Source: Polaromonas sp. A23 (lineage in GTDB: Bacteria; Pseudomonadota; Gammaproteobacteria; Burkholderiales; Burkholderiaceae_C). From it: DNA of 64,000 nucleotides. The translations under genes were made by a program, and so were the position numbers. The notes below the pieces were generated by a model. That model was not told where the DNA came from. It ran no database searches and saw only the letters and a list, made by a program, of their open reading frames with translations. This document shows positions 19,302 to 28,022 of the stretch, piece after piece. The stretch is from assembly GCF_002001015.1 (NCBI RefSeq), contig NZ_MUNO01000010.1, forward strand, positions 124,001 through 188,000, given 5' to 3'. Each line of letters starts with the position of its first letter. Positions within the stretch are counted from its first letter, which is position 1.

Positions 19302-20672
19302 TCAGTCCGGGGTAGTCAAAGTATTTGAGGCCGGGGCATAGTACTTGTCCCACAGCACGTTACGGAATCTAAAGTTTGGGTCAAGGCGCCGCTTGATGGC
19401 GAACAGTTCCCTGGCCTTGGGATATGCCGCATGGAATTGCTCCACCGTGGCATGCGGCTGATACGGCAGGTAATAGCTGCCCCCTACGCTGATTGCTGCA
19501 TCGATCAGTTCGCGGGTCCAAACGGACACACGGTTGATTGCGCTATCGCGCGTGCGCTGCTTGTAGTACAGAACGAAGGCAAAGGTCTCGCCCCTGGCCC
19601 ACGCCAGAATAGTGCCGGGGTCTTGCTGCGCATGGCGTACCGACACGTTCAAGGCATTGACCTTGTGACGCTGCAGAACCTCCGCCATTTTGAGTACAAA
19701 ATCGTCAAACCGTTCTACCGGGATGAAGTACTCCTGCAGCACATAAGTGGTGTGTTTGCGCGACGCGGGCTCCAGCTCGGCCACGTCATAACCGGCCTCG
19801 AAGTTGCGCCAGTGGACTTTGCGAAACATGTATAGCAGCGGGTCAATCAGATACTCGCGACGCCACTTTCCCAGAGGCGTCTCTGTCACCGCCCAGACAA
19901 AATAGCGATTTAGGGAATAACTTTGCCCCCCTTGCTGCAGACGCCGTGGCTCAGTCGTCGCCTCGTCGGTACGCGCCCAGGTAACCGAGCGCACCTTGCG
20001 ATAGTGAGGCGGGTAGAGGTCCGCATTGTGAAAAACTGCGTCCTGGAAATACCTTACCTTGGCCTTGAAATGACTGATGTACTCCTCCGTGCTCATCTTG
20101 CGTGCCAGACGCTTGACCTTGACGTTGTCGGCCAAGCTTAACTCGGCCTCGACAATCACCGCTACACCCCCGTAACCGCCTATTACCGCGTAAAACAGCT
20201 CGGCATTGACCGAAGGTGAAGCTTCTTGCACGCTGCCGTCGGCCATCACCACTTTGATTGCACAAACAGACAAAACGACCGGTCCCAAGCCCATGTAGCG
20301 GCCATGGCAGTTCACACTGAGCGCACCCCCGACAGTAAAGTTGGCGTAGGTCTGCATTATTTTGACCGCCAACCCGTGCGGATCAATAAAGCGCTGAATG
20401 TCGCACCAGCGAATGCCCGCCTGCACACGGATAACCTTTTCCTGAGGAAAAAAAGCGATCACCTGATTCATGTCTCGCATGTCCAGATGCAGGCTATCTG
20501 CACTGGCAGTTTGGCCGCCCATGCTGAAGTGCCCGCCGCCGACAGACACCGGGCCATCGGTTCGGTGGATCGCGTCAACCACATCCTCCACAGTTCTTGG
20601 CTTGCTAATGGCCCATACCGCCACGGGATTCAATCCTGTGACGTCGTTGACAATCAAAGTAGTTTTCTGCAT
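19302..20672 (-). CDS. FAD-binding oxidoreductase (VAO/aldonolactone oxidase type)
   Basis: 456 residues of the vanillyl-alcohol-oxidase flavoprotein superfamily. The FAD-binding domain has GPVSVGGGHFSMGGQTAS (pyrophosphate loop), VQAGIRWCDIQRF and FTVGGALSVNCHGRYMG; the C-terminal end LDPNFRFRNVLWDKYY resembles aldonolactone oxidases and DprE1-like enzymes. The GxHF position of covalent flavin attachment in some relatives is occupied by a histidine. No signal peptide is evident. It could oxidise a sugar or reduce a lipid double bond (DHCR24-like); position between an acyltransferase/transport gene and a methyltransferase favours a lipid role. Confidence 0.82.
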   Translation of the reverse strand: MQKTTLIVNDVTGLNPVAVWAISKPRTVEDVVDAIHRTDGPVSVGGGHFSMGGQTASADSLHLDMRDMNQVIAFFPQEKVIRVQAGIRWCDIQRFIDPHGLAVKIMQTYANFTVGGALSVNCHGRYMGLGPVVLSVCAIKVVMADGSVQEASPSVNAELFYAVIGGYGGVAVIVEAELSLADNVKVKRLARKMSTEEYISHFKAKVRYFQDAVFHNADLYPPHYRKVRSVTWARTDEATTEPRRLQQGGQSYSLNRYFVWAVTETPLGKWRREYLIDPLLYMFRKVHWRNFEAGYDVAELEPASRKHTTYVLQEYFIPVERFDDFVLKMAEVLQRHKVNALNVSVRHAQQDPGTILAWARGETFAFVLYYKQRTRDSAINRVSVWTRELIDAAISVGGSYYLPYQPHATVEQFHAAYPKARELFAIKRRLDPNFRFRNVLWDKYYAPASNTLTTPD

Positions 20673-20685
20673 TCGTCGCTCCTGC

Positions 20686-21042
20686 TCATCGAACCACGAG
20701 GTAATCTGCGCGAGACTGCAACGGGTCTACACCCCATCGGTTGTCCTGAGCTACCCCACGCCGCACAGCCGTCTGCCAAAACAGCCAAAGAGCGCCAGCT
20801 ACCGGAACGACAACCAGCAGCAACCACCATCCCGAATAGTTCCGGTCATGCAGCCGCCGGATGCAAAGCAAACCCAGCGCAGCCAGCGCAGGAACATTGA
20901 TCAGCCATACCGCTGCCCCCGCTGCAGGGTTCCCAAGCACACTCCACGCGAGATAGAACACCACCCAGACGACGAGGCCATGAAGCCAAAAACCTGCCCG
21001 GGACAAACGTCCCGCTGCATTGAAGAACTGAAACGATTTCAT
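20686..21042 (-). CDS. DUF805-family membrane protein
   Basis: 118 residues with three hydrophobic helices. It matches the DUF805 pattern: FNAAGRLSRAGFW near the N-terminus, then a helix pair and CIRRLHDRNYSGWW before the last helix. The RRLHD..SGWW motif is diagnostic. DUF805 proteins have no assigned biochemical role. It overlaps the stop-start of the preceding MFS-PlsC gene by 4 bp, which fixes it within the operon. Confidence 0.82.
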   Translation of the reverse strand: MKSFQFFNAAGRLSRAGFWLHGLVVWVVFYLAWSVLGNPAAGAAVWLINVPALAALGLLCIRRLHDRNYSGWWLLLVVVPVAGALWLFWQTAVRRGVAQDNRWGVDPLQSRADYLVVR

Positions 21043-22985
21043 GTGTTTCCCTGTTGGAGAAGTTGCCTCACTTTTACCTGCAAATCTGCAGGCGCTACTT
21101 TTTCGGGTTCCACAAGGGCACCCACATTCAACCCCACCCGGTTGAATACTCCGCGCCGGAACGGTCGCACCATTGCACCGCCCCGCTCAACGCGACTGAA
21201 GAAGGACCCCCAAAGGTTAGTCAGAGCCATGGGGATCACCGGTACGCTCAAACCGTCCCGCTTGGCGTTCTCCAGAATTTTCATGATGCCGCCCTTGAAC
21301 TCCTGCAACGTGCCATCTTTTGTAATGCTGCCTTCCGGAAAGATCGCCAGCAGGTCTCCGTTGCGCAGCACTTGGGCTGCAGCCTCGAACGCCGCGTCAT
21401 ATGCCGCCGGATCTTCGGTCCGCGGTGCGACCGGAATCGCCTTGGCCAGACGAAAAAGCCATCCGAGCACCGGCATTTTGAAGATGCGGTGATCCATCAC
21501 GAAATAAATTGGCCGTGGACTGGCCGCCATCAGCAACACCGGGTCCACAAAACTCACATGATTGCAGGTCAACACGGCCGCGCCTTGCACCGGAATATGC
21601 TCGTCGCCGGTGACCTTGAAACGGTAGATACAGCGCGACGCGACCAGCGCGATAAAGCGCAGCAGGTACTCGGGCACCAGCATGAAGATGTAAAACGCCA
21701 CCACGGCATTGGCCAGGCCCACCAGCAGGAAAATTTGCGGAATCGTCATACCGCTGCCCAGCAAAATGCCAGCAATGACCGAACTCGCGATCATAAACAG
21801 CGCATTGAGGATGTTGTTGGCTGCGATGATGCGGGCGCGATGGGTTACCTGTGCGCGCAACTGGATCAGCGCGTACATGGGCACGCTGTAGAGCCCGGCA
21901 AAAAGGCTCAGCAGCGCCAGGTCGGCCATCACACGCCAGTGCGCGGGCTGCGCCACAAAACTTGCCAGGCTCATGACCGGCGCCGGCGGCAGGCCGCGCG
22001 ATGCGAAGTACAGGTCAATCGCAAATACGCTCATGCCGATGGCACCCACCGGAACGAGCCCGATTTCGACATGTCGCCGGCTCAACACTTCGCATAACAG
22101 CGAGCCCGTACCGATGCCAACCGAAAAAACCACCAGCAACAGCGAAGCGACCTGTTCGTTGCCATGGAGCACTTCCTTCGCAAAACTCGGGAACTGGCTC
22201 AGAAACACCGCGCCGAAAAACCACATCCAGCTGATCCCCAGCAGCGAGCGGAAAACCACGAGGTTGCCATGCGCAAGCTTGAGGTTGCGAACCGTCTCGG
22301 TGAAAGGGTTCCAGTTGATCTTGAGGCCTGGATCGGTTGCCGGCGACGCCGGAATGTAATGCGCAACCACCCGGCCCAAGAGAGCCACGCCGACACAGCT
22401 GAAGCCCACATGGTGCGCGCCGATTTCCGGCACTGCAATGATGAGCCCGCCGGCCACATTACCCATCAAAATGGCGACAAAAGTCCCCATCTCCACCATG
22501 CCGTTGCCGCCCATGAGCTCGCGCTCGTTCAGATGATGCGGCAGATAGGCGAACTTGACCGGCCCGAAAAGTGTGGAATGCAGGCCCATCAGGAAAGTGC
22601 AGCCCAGCAGGATGGGGATGTTGGCACTGAAGAAACCCCATGCCGCCAGCGCCATGATGAACATTTCCAGCCGCTTCACAAAAATAATCAGCGTGCGTTT
22701 GTCGTACTTGTCGGCCAGTTGCCCGCTGGTGGCAGAGAACAACAAAAAAGGCAGGATAAACAAGGCGCCTATCACCAGCCCCGCCATCGCCGGCTGGAGC
22801 CAGCTGATCTGCAGCTGGTAAGTCACCATCACGGTGAACGCAAACTTGAACAGGTTGTCGTTGGCGGCCCCTGAAAACTGGGTCCAGAAGAATGGGGCAA
22901 ACCGGCGCTGGCGAAGCAACGCAAACTGGTTGGGGTGCTCGTGCGCGGAGGGCGCAGGCGCCTGAACGGCCGTTTCTACACTCAT
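21039..22985 (-). CDS. MFS transporter-acyltransferase fusion (LplT-PlsC type)
   Basis: 648 residues joining two proteins of phospholipid repair. Residues about 15-410 form a 12-helix major facilitator of the lysophospholipid transporter type (FFWTQFSGAANDNLFKFAF at the start). Residues about 435-648 form a PlsC/LPLAT acyltransferase with NHVSFVD (HX4D catalytic motif), the FPEGSIT glycerophosphate-binding motif and PVIPMALTNLWGS. In E. coli LplT and Aas are separate and Aas carries an acyl-ACP synthetase; no such domain is present here. The start at 22985 follows GAGGAG; an upstream in-frame codon at 23018 lacks support. It probably flips and reacylates a lysolipid. Confidence 0.9.
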   Translation of the reverse strand: MSVETAVQAPAPSAHEHPNQFALLRQRRFAPFFWTQFSGAANDNLFKFAFTVMVTYQLQISWLQPAMAGLVIGALFILPFLLFSATSGQLADKYDKRTLIIFVKRLEMFIMALAAWGFFSANIPILLGCTFLMGLHSTLFGPVKFAYLPHHLNERELMGGNGMVEMGTFVAILMGNVAGGLIIAVPEIGAHHVGFSCVGVALLGRVVAHYIPASPATDPGLKINWNPFTETVRNLKLAHGNLVVFRSLLGISWMWFFGAVFLSQFPSFAKEVLHGNEQVASLLLVVFSVGIGTGSLLCEVLSRRHVEIGLVPVGAIGMSVFAIDLYFASRGLPPAPVMSLASFVAQPAHWRVMADLALLSLFAGLYSVPMYALIQLRAQVTHRARIIAANNILNALFMIASSVIAGILLGSGMTIPQIFLLVGLANAVVAFYIFMLVPEYLLRFIALVASRCIYRFKVTGDEHIPVQGAAVLTCNHVSFVDPVLLMAASPRPIYFVMDHRIFKMPVLGWLFRLAKAIPVAPRTEDPAAYDAAFEAAAQVLRNGDLLAIFPEGSITKDGTLQEFKGGIMKILENAKRDGLSVPVIPMALTNLWGSFFSRVERGGAMVRPFRRGVFNRVGLNVGALVEPEKVAPADLQVKVRQLLQQGNT

Positions 22986-23007
22986 GATGACTCCTCTTTT
23001 TTGTTTG

Positions 23008-23883
23008 TTATGCAGCATGCACTATGGCTGCCTGCTGGACCCGCGGGGGTGAACCGGATTCTGCCCTGCTTTTCACCACATCTTTCAACGCAGCGACAAC
23101 CGGCCAGGCGGCACAACTCGCCACGATGTGTTTAAGGCTGTGGCCCGAAATGAAATGGCCGGTCCACTCGAACACAAGGTGGTCGCCCAGCTCAAGTACC
23201 TTGGCCAGCGCATACAACGCAATCACCAGTGACCAGCGGATGGGCAAACCTCGATGAATTCGACCGGCCTCCAGTGACAGCGTTGGGAGGCAGGCCAGCC
23301 CGACAATCAATGCCATGCCGCCAAATTGAAGCACTCCCCAAGGCAGCAAGTTGCCTGACATCGACCACACCTGAACAGACACAGGCCCCAGTACCAAGAC
23401 AATCGCCGCCAACGCCCAAGCGGCACGGCTGCTGACGCGTTGCCACGCAGCCAGACCAAGCAACCCCGCAAAAGCCAGCACCATGCCGGTACGGTCCCAG
23501 ACCAGGCCCTCGTTGTCCGGTTGCCAGTGGTACATCGCAGAAACAGCGGTGGTCACCAGCAGCCCGGCGAAAAACAGGGCTGCCAGCCCGCCCGCGGTCC
23601 TGTCCACTTCACGCAGACGATAAGCTTGAACCAACGCACCTGCGCCTGCCAACCCCCACAGGGCAAAAGGCAGGTTGCTGAGCACGTCCATCGCATGAGG
23701 CAAAACGCCCCATGCATGCTGATCCGCGAAGTCGTGGTAATTCGCTGGCTGGAGCACAACGGGCCCTGTCAGTGCCAGCAGGGCAAACAGCAAGACAACG
23801 AGCAGCAGCACTCGCTCGCGAAGCGCCCCGGAAGGGAAAGCCCGTGCCTGCTGCGGCAGACGGATAAGGGTTGGCATACGCAT
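23008..23883 (-). CDS. Alkaline ceramidase-like (CREST superfamily) membrane protein
   Basis: First gene of the operon; about 291 residues and seven hydrophobic helices. It carries the pattern of CREST hydrolases: a Y-H-D-F segment after helix 1, DVLSNLPFALWG, a conserved Ser-His pair in SAMYHWQPDNEGLVWDR, and a late pair of histidines, GHFISGHSLKHI. Metal-binding His and Ser/Asp in these places serve amide hydrolysis in ceramidases and PAQR relatives. ATG 23883 or 23877 can be the start; AAGGA is spaced better for 23877. Ceramide or another amide-linked lipid is a guess; a true homologue search is needed to be sure of the family. Confidence 0.65.
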   Translation of the reverse strand: MRMPTLIRLPQQARAFPSGALRERVLLLVVLLFALLALTGPVVLQPANYHDFADQHAWGVLPHAMDVLSNLPFALWGLAGAGALVQAYRLREVDRTAGGLAALFFAGLLVTTAVSAMYHWQPDNEGLVWDRTGMVLAFAGLLGLAAWQRVSSRAAWALAAIVLVLGPVSVQVWSMSGNLLPWGVLQFGGMALIVGLACLPTLSLEAGRIHRGLPIRWSLVIALYALAKVLELGDHLVFEWTGHFISGHSLKHIVASCAAWPVVAALKDVVKSRAESGSPPRVQQAAIVHAA

Positions 23884-23993
23884 GGGTCCTTGAAGTGAAA
23901 GAGCCTTCAATGTGCGCTCCGCCCCGCACCAAAAGCATCTCTTTTTGCTCCAGTCTCTCCATTCAGAACGAAAAGTACTGATAATCGATACCC

Positions 23994-24725
23994 ATGAGCA
24001 CCACAGCAGACCTTGTGACCATCCTGAAAAAGGAACTCAAATCGGCCCGCATGACTTATGCCGACCTGGCCGGCAAGCTGGGATTGGCGGAGTCCAGTGT
24101 CAAGCGCATGCTGGCCCGCGGCGACATGCCGCTCTCGCGCATTGACGCCATTTGCCGTGCATTGAAACTGGACTTCGCTGAATTGGCCAGGCAGGTGGCC
24201 GACCGGCAGCCTCTGCTGGCAGAACTCACGGAGTCGCAGGAGAAGGCTGTCGTCGCCGATAAAAAGCTGCTGCTGGTTGCCATCTGCGTACTCTCGCAAT
24301 GGACACTGGAACAAATCTCCAGCAGCTACCGCCTGACACTGGCCGAAGGGATCAAGTACCTGGCGCAGCTTGATCGTATTGGCATCATTGAACTCAAGGC
24401 GCTGAACCGCTACCGGCTCAAGCTCGCCAAGACTTTCCGCTGGCGGCCGCACGGGCCAGTGATGGACTATTTCCGGGACAACGCCCTGCTGGACTATTTT
24501 TCAGGAGGCTTTGACGGTGCTGGCGAAGGCCTGCTGCTGGTGCATGGCTCCATCAGCCGGAGCCTGGCTCCTTCATTTCTGGAACGCATGCAGCGTGTGG
24601 CGCAGGACTTTGCACAGCAGCACCAGACCGATCAAAAACTTTCCGAGAAAGACCGCGAGGGTTACACCCTGCTGCTGGCCATGCGCAGCTGGGAATTCGA
24701 GGCGTTTTCGGCCTTGCGGCGGTGA
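23994..24725 (+). CDS. XRE-type HTH transcriptional regulator
   Basis: 243 residues. An N-terminal lambda-repressor-like helix-turn-helix (about 15-60: TYADLAGKLGLAESSVKRML with LSRIDAICRAL) is followed by a C-terminal domain of about 170 residues that I cannot name; it has a short winged-type segment (EQISSSYRLTLAEGIKYL) and a C-terminal helical part. It is divergent from the seven-gene lipid-type operon with about 110 bp between starts, so it is the obvious candidate for its regulator, perhaps sensing a lipid or stress signal through the C-terminal domain. Confidence 0.75.
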   Translation: MSTTADLVTILKKELKSARMTYADLAGKLGLAESSVKRMLARGDMPLSRIDAICRALKLDFAELARQVADRQPLLAELTESQEKAVVADKKLLLVAICVLSQWTLEQISSSYRLTLAEGIKYLAQLDRIGIIELKALNRYRLKLAKTFRWRPHGPVMDYFRDNALLDYFSGGFDGAGEGLLLVHGSISRSLAPSFLERMQRVAQDFAQQHQTDQKLSEKDREGYTLLLAMRSWEFEAFSALRR

Positions 24726-24731
24726 TGTTGA

Positions 24732-24916
24732 TCACCCCTGTTGCCGCTCACTGCGTGTAGCGGCCTCTCCCCTTGCAGGGGACGGCGCCTGCAGCCCGGC
24801 GAAGCCGGATCTGCGGCCAAAGATCTTGCTCACCCCTGTTGCCGCTCACTTCGTGTAGCGGCCTCTCCCCTTGCAGGGGACGGCGCCTGCAGCCCGGCGA
24901 AGCCGGATCTGCGGCC
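24732..24916 (-). repeat. Two tandem copies (98-bp period) of the GC-rich intergenic repeat
   Basis: Units 24732-24818 and 24830-24916 are 87 nt each and differ at a single base (CACTGCG versus CACTTCG). Each contains the inverted pair CCCCTTGCAGGGG and GCCCGGCGAAGCCGG. They belong to the same family as repeats near 30.3, 38.9, 55.0 and 60.8 kb and fill the gap between the XRE gene and the FIST gene, which converge here; transcription termination in both directions is a likely role. Confidence 0.75.
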
Positions 24917-24960
24917 CCTGCTTGGAGGGACTCTTTCACCTCGACTTCAGTCGGCGCGTG

Positions 24961-26238
24961 TCATTCCTGGGTGGTGAAGACAGTCAGCACACCGGTATAG
25001 CCGTAGAGGTGGTGGCGCGCTATTTCGCCGCCGGCAAAAAAACCGACCAGCGGAACATCCCCCAACGCCCTGCGCACGATTTGCAGCTCTGCGCTGGGCG
25101 CGCCGAAGTGGGGACCACCGCGTCCCGCGCAACTAACGTATATCGCACCGGCAATACGCCGGGCCGGATGCGGTGCGGACTCGGCCTCCGATGCGCTCAG
25201 CGCATTGGCGACTTCGAGCGTCACTTCCTCGGGCTCCAGCTCTTCGCGGATTTCGGCACACACCCGAACCAGATCGGCGCGGGCGGCCTCGGCATTGCGT
25301 TCGCAAAAAGCCAGCTTCATGCCCACCTGAGGAACATCAGCGATCGCGATGCCGCTGCGCGCGGGGTCCAGCCCAATGATGTGACGCACCACAACGTCGG
25401 CGCCGAACTGGCCGGGGCGCCGGATGCGGCCGTCCTGAAGCCCGTCGCCGCTGCGCAAACCAACCAGCGTCGTACGCACTTTCTCCAGCGCCTCGCGCGG
25501 TACATCCAGCGACACGCCAAGATCGGCCATCATCACCTCGAGCGCACTCTGCCCGTCCAGCTCCGTCACAACATTGTTGTCACAGGCGGTGATCTCGTGC
25601 TCGCGCGACACAGGCTGACAGCCCTGCGTGACACGTGACATCAAAGCCGCGCCCTGAGCGAAGGCCACGCCGCTCAAACCACCGCGAAATACGCCACTGG
25701 CCGCACCCTGCCCCTTGACGTTGCCGTTGCCGCTCAGCGCAAACTGCACAGCGCCGTTGCGGCTCGACGCAAGTCCGCCAAACACATAACCACTGCCGGT
25801 ACGCTGGGCCATCTCGTCGATCAACTCGGCTACATCGGGTGTGCTCGCATCGGCATGCACCAAAGCAGTATGAGCCTGGAAGTGACTGGCTCCCACGGGA
25901 GGCAGGGGCGACACGCCGGAAAAGACACGGTATTGATCGCTGGGCAACTCGCACAGCATCACGGCGAGCGCGGGCTCGTCGAAATACTCGACATTGTTTG
26001 AGGCAATGCCCACACCGACCGTACCTGCCCAGTCAGTGATCTCCGGCAGTTCAGCACCCAGAAAATCAAGAATGTCCTGCGCTTGCGCGGTGTAGTGGTC
26101 GGTGATGTAGAGCAGGCCCAGGGAAGGCGCGCTGGCATAACCGTGAAGTGCCATCTGCGCACGCAGCTGGGCCAATGCCAGCCCGGCAGCCATCTGCCAT
26201 TGCGGGTGGGTGGCGTGGCCGTAGGGGAAGAGTTTCAT
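24961..26238 (-). CDS. FIST domain signal-sensing protein
   Basis: 425 residues with an N-terminal FIST domain and C-terminal FIST_C domain, a pair proposed to bind small ligands such as amino acids. Seen in sequence: LLYITDHYTAQAQDILDFL, GTVGVGIASNNVEYFDEPALAVM, GSGYVFGGLASSR, and a C-terminal RDVLG-like region with SCAGRGGPHFGAPSAELQIV and LVGFFAGGEIARH, which is a typical FIST_C ending. It has no fused kinase or chemotaxis domain. Start at ATG 26238; the frame stays open 70 codons upstream but that part is not family-like. No signal-transduction partner is adjacent. Confidence 0.85.
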   Translation of the reverse strand: MKLFPYGHATHPQWQMAAGLALAQLRAQMALHGYASAPSLGLLYITDHYTAQAQDILDFLGAELPEITDWAGTVGVGIASNNVEYFDEPALAVMLCELPSDQYRVFSGVSPLPPVGASHFQAHTALVHADASTPDVAELIDEMAQRTGSGYVFGGLASSRNGAVQFALSGNGNVKGQGAASGVFRGGLSGVAFAQGAALMSRVTQGCQPVSREHEITACDNNVVTELDGQSALEVMMADLGVSLDVPREALEKVRTTLVGLRSGDGLQDGRIRRPGQFGADVVVRHIIGLDPARSGIAIADVPQVGMKLAFCERNAEAARADLVRVCAEIREELEPEEVTLEVANALSASEAESAPHPARRIAGAIYVSCAGRGGPHFGAPSAELQIVRRALGDVPLVGFFAGGEIARHHLYGYTGVLTVFTTQE

Positions 26239-26275
26239 GATGTCACCATGGTAGCTTGCTGACGCGGCGGTCACC

Positions 26276-26917
26276 TCACCACTTCGGCAGCAATCGCTCT
26301 CCAGGAAGTACATCGTAAGGCGAAGCCCAACCCGGAAGCAGGCGCAGGCGCGCAAGCCACGTTTCAATGTGGGGGTATCGGCCGGCGACCTCGTAGCCGC
26401 TTTCTTCCACCGGATAAAACAGGTACGCACTGAGCGAGAAATCGGCAATGGTGGGCGCCATGCCCACCATCCACTCCCGCGAAGCGAGGTGCTTGTCGAC
26501 GATGCCGAAGGCAGCGTCGATGCGCGCGCGCAACCAGACCATCACTGCCGGATCCGGTGCCGCAGGACCAAAGGCTTTCATGAAGCGGTAGGTGGCGAAA
26601 TAACTGGTGAATTTGTGATTGTCGAAAAACAGCCAGCGCAACACTTCCAGCCTGTCGTCTTCGGTTGCCCCTTCAAACGCGTCATGTTTCTTCGCGAGGT
26701 AACCCAGGATGACGCCGGACTGCGTGAGGCGGTGCGTGCCGTCCTCCAGCACCGGCGCCTCGCCCATCTCGTTGGTCTGGTCGCGCCAGGATTCCGTGCG
26801 CGTTACACCGTTCATGTAGTCCACAAAGACTGCCTCCCAGGGCTGGCCCAGGGCGCGAAGCAAAAACGCCACTTTGAAGGTGTTGCCCGATTGGCAAAAT
26901 CCATGAAGACGGTACAT
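26276..26917 (-). CDS. Glutathione S-transferase family protein
   Basis: 213 residues: an N-terminal thioredoxin-fold domain (about 1-80; CQSGNTFKVAFLLRALG, MGEAPVLEDGTHRLTQSGVILGYLA with the cis-Pro and glutathione-contacting Gln-Ser) and an all-helical C-terminal domain including MAPTIADFSLSAY, the N-capping box region of GSTs. Cytosolic; substrate not predictable. It is 37 bp from the FIST gene on the same strand. Confidence 0.88.
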   Translation of the reverse strand: MYRLHGFCQSGNTFKVAFLLRALGQPWEAVFVDYMNGVTRTESWRDQTNEMGEAPVLEDGTHRLTQSGVILGYLAKKHDAFEGATEDDRLEVLRWLFFDNHKFTSYFATYRFMKAFGPAAPDPAVMVWLRARIDAAFGIVDKHLASREWMVGMAPTIADFSLSAYLFYPVEESGYEVAGRYPHIETWLARLRLLPGWASPYDVLPGERLLPKW

Positions 26918-26946
26918 GCTCTCTCTTTTTTTTTGTAGCTATGCGA

Positions 26947-27780
26947 TCAACGCGCCGTTTTACGCGCGGCCTTGCGCGCCGGTGTCTTGGGTTTTGGTTT
27001 CGCCCGTGCAGTTGTGGTTTTGGCCGCGGCCGGGGTGGGCCAGGCCTGGCTGCTGCGCAATGCCGTGTTCATCGCGGAACGGGCTGTGTTGGCTACCGTT
27101 TTTCCGGCGGAGCCAGCCATTCCCTTGGCCATGCCGGTGGCGGTTTTCATGGCATCCTTGGCCAGGCCCGTGGCCATGTTCTTTGTGGCGCTCATGGCGG
27201 TTTTCTTGGCCGCATCCTGCATGGCGGTGGTGGCGATGTTCTGGAACTGCTGCGTCAGCGCGCCCCACCATTGCATCGGGTCCACCACGCCCGTCGCGGG
27301 TGCGCCAGCTGTTGCTGCCTTGGGTTTGGTTTTGGGTTTGGCGGCCGTCTCACTTTCCTGGTACGCCGTTGCGGGTATTTCCAGCCCCGAGAAAGTCTTG
27401 GCCTTGTCCGCAACTTTCTGCACGCCCCCGGCAACGGTGTCTGCAACCTTGAGCTTGAAGGCGTTGGCGACATCGCCCATGTTGAAGTTCATGCCCTTGA
27501 GTGTGGCCAGCGTCATCTTCTGGACCTCCAGGGCCTGGATGGTGGCCTTGAGCGCCATGGCGTTCTGGTCCAGCCAGAACTGCACGGCCTTGAGCTCTTC
27601 AATGCGCTTGTCAAGTTCCTCGACGTTGAGCGTCGGAGCAATCCAGTTGCCCAGGTTGGGCAGTTGGGGAATGGTTTGTGCCGCACTGCCGGCCGCCTGC
27701 TTGGCCAGGTTCTGCAAAAAATCAAATCCGGGCACCAGCTTGCCGAAGCCGGCTGAAGAAGAGTTGTCTGCGTCGCTCAT
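26947..27780 (-). CDS. phaM: PHA granule- and DNA-binding protein PhaM
   Basis: 277 residues. The N-terminal phasin-like part (FGKLVPGFDFLQNLAKQA, then TLNVEELDKRIEELKAVQFW and LKATIQALEVQKMTLATLK) matches PhaM of Cupriavidus necator, which activates PHA synthase PhaC1 and tethers polyhydroxyalkanoate granules to the nucleoid. The C-terminal third is Ala/Lys/Pro-rich (KPKPKTPARKAARKTAR), the histone-like DNA-binding tail. ATG 27780 is preceded by CAGGAGACACC. No phaC is in the window. Confidence 0.85.
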   Translation of the reverse strand: MSDADNSSSAGFGKLVPGFDFLQNLAKQAAGSAAQTIPQLPNLGNWIAPTLNVEELDKRIEELKAVQFWLDQNAMALKATIQALEVQKMTLATLKGMNFNMGDVANAFKLKVADTVAGGVQKVADKAKTFSGLEIPATAYQESETAAKPKTKPKAATAGAPATGVVDPMQWWGALTQQFQNIATTAMQDAAKKTAMSATKNMATGLAKDAMKTATGMAKGMAGSAGKTVANTARSAMNTALRSSQAWPTPAAAKTTTARAKPKPKTPARKAARKTAR

Positions 27781-27952
27781 GGTGTCTCCTGATGTTGTTG
27801 TCGGAAGTGCCGAGGGGATACGCTTGCAGCACATGCTGGTTTCATTGTGCAGGGTAGCAGCGGCGCGTCAATACGTTTTTGTAAAAGCGTTGTGCAACAC
27901 AGCCGTTGACGCCCGATTTTCCCTTCTCACAGGCTTGCGCCTCGAAATTTTA

Positions 27953-28017
27953 AAGCAAATAAGCTCTCAGCCCTTATCTTACGGGCGCTAACAGCTATAT
28001 ATTTAATAGCAAAATAC
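27953..28017 (+). repeat. AGCTAT-family palindromic element, intergenic copy 2
   Basis: Between the divergently placed phaM start and the end of the enoyl-CoA hydratase gene. Complete copy: AAGCAAATAAGC, CAGCCCTTATCTTACGGGCGC stem, then CAGCTATATATTTAATAGC palindrome. The remaining 170 bp of this gap show only AT-rich sequence upstream of phaM. Confidence 0.65.
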
Positions 28018-28022
28018 ATCGA

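Noticed and set aside
21054..22097. 347-codon plus-strand open frame
   Set aside because: Antisense to the MFS-PlsC gene; low-complexity His/Gln/Arg composition.
24732..24916. Possible CRISPR array
   Set aside because: Only two units of 87 nt that are near identical in full with an 11-nt gap between; no spacer variation.
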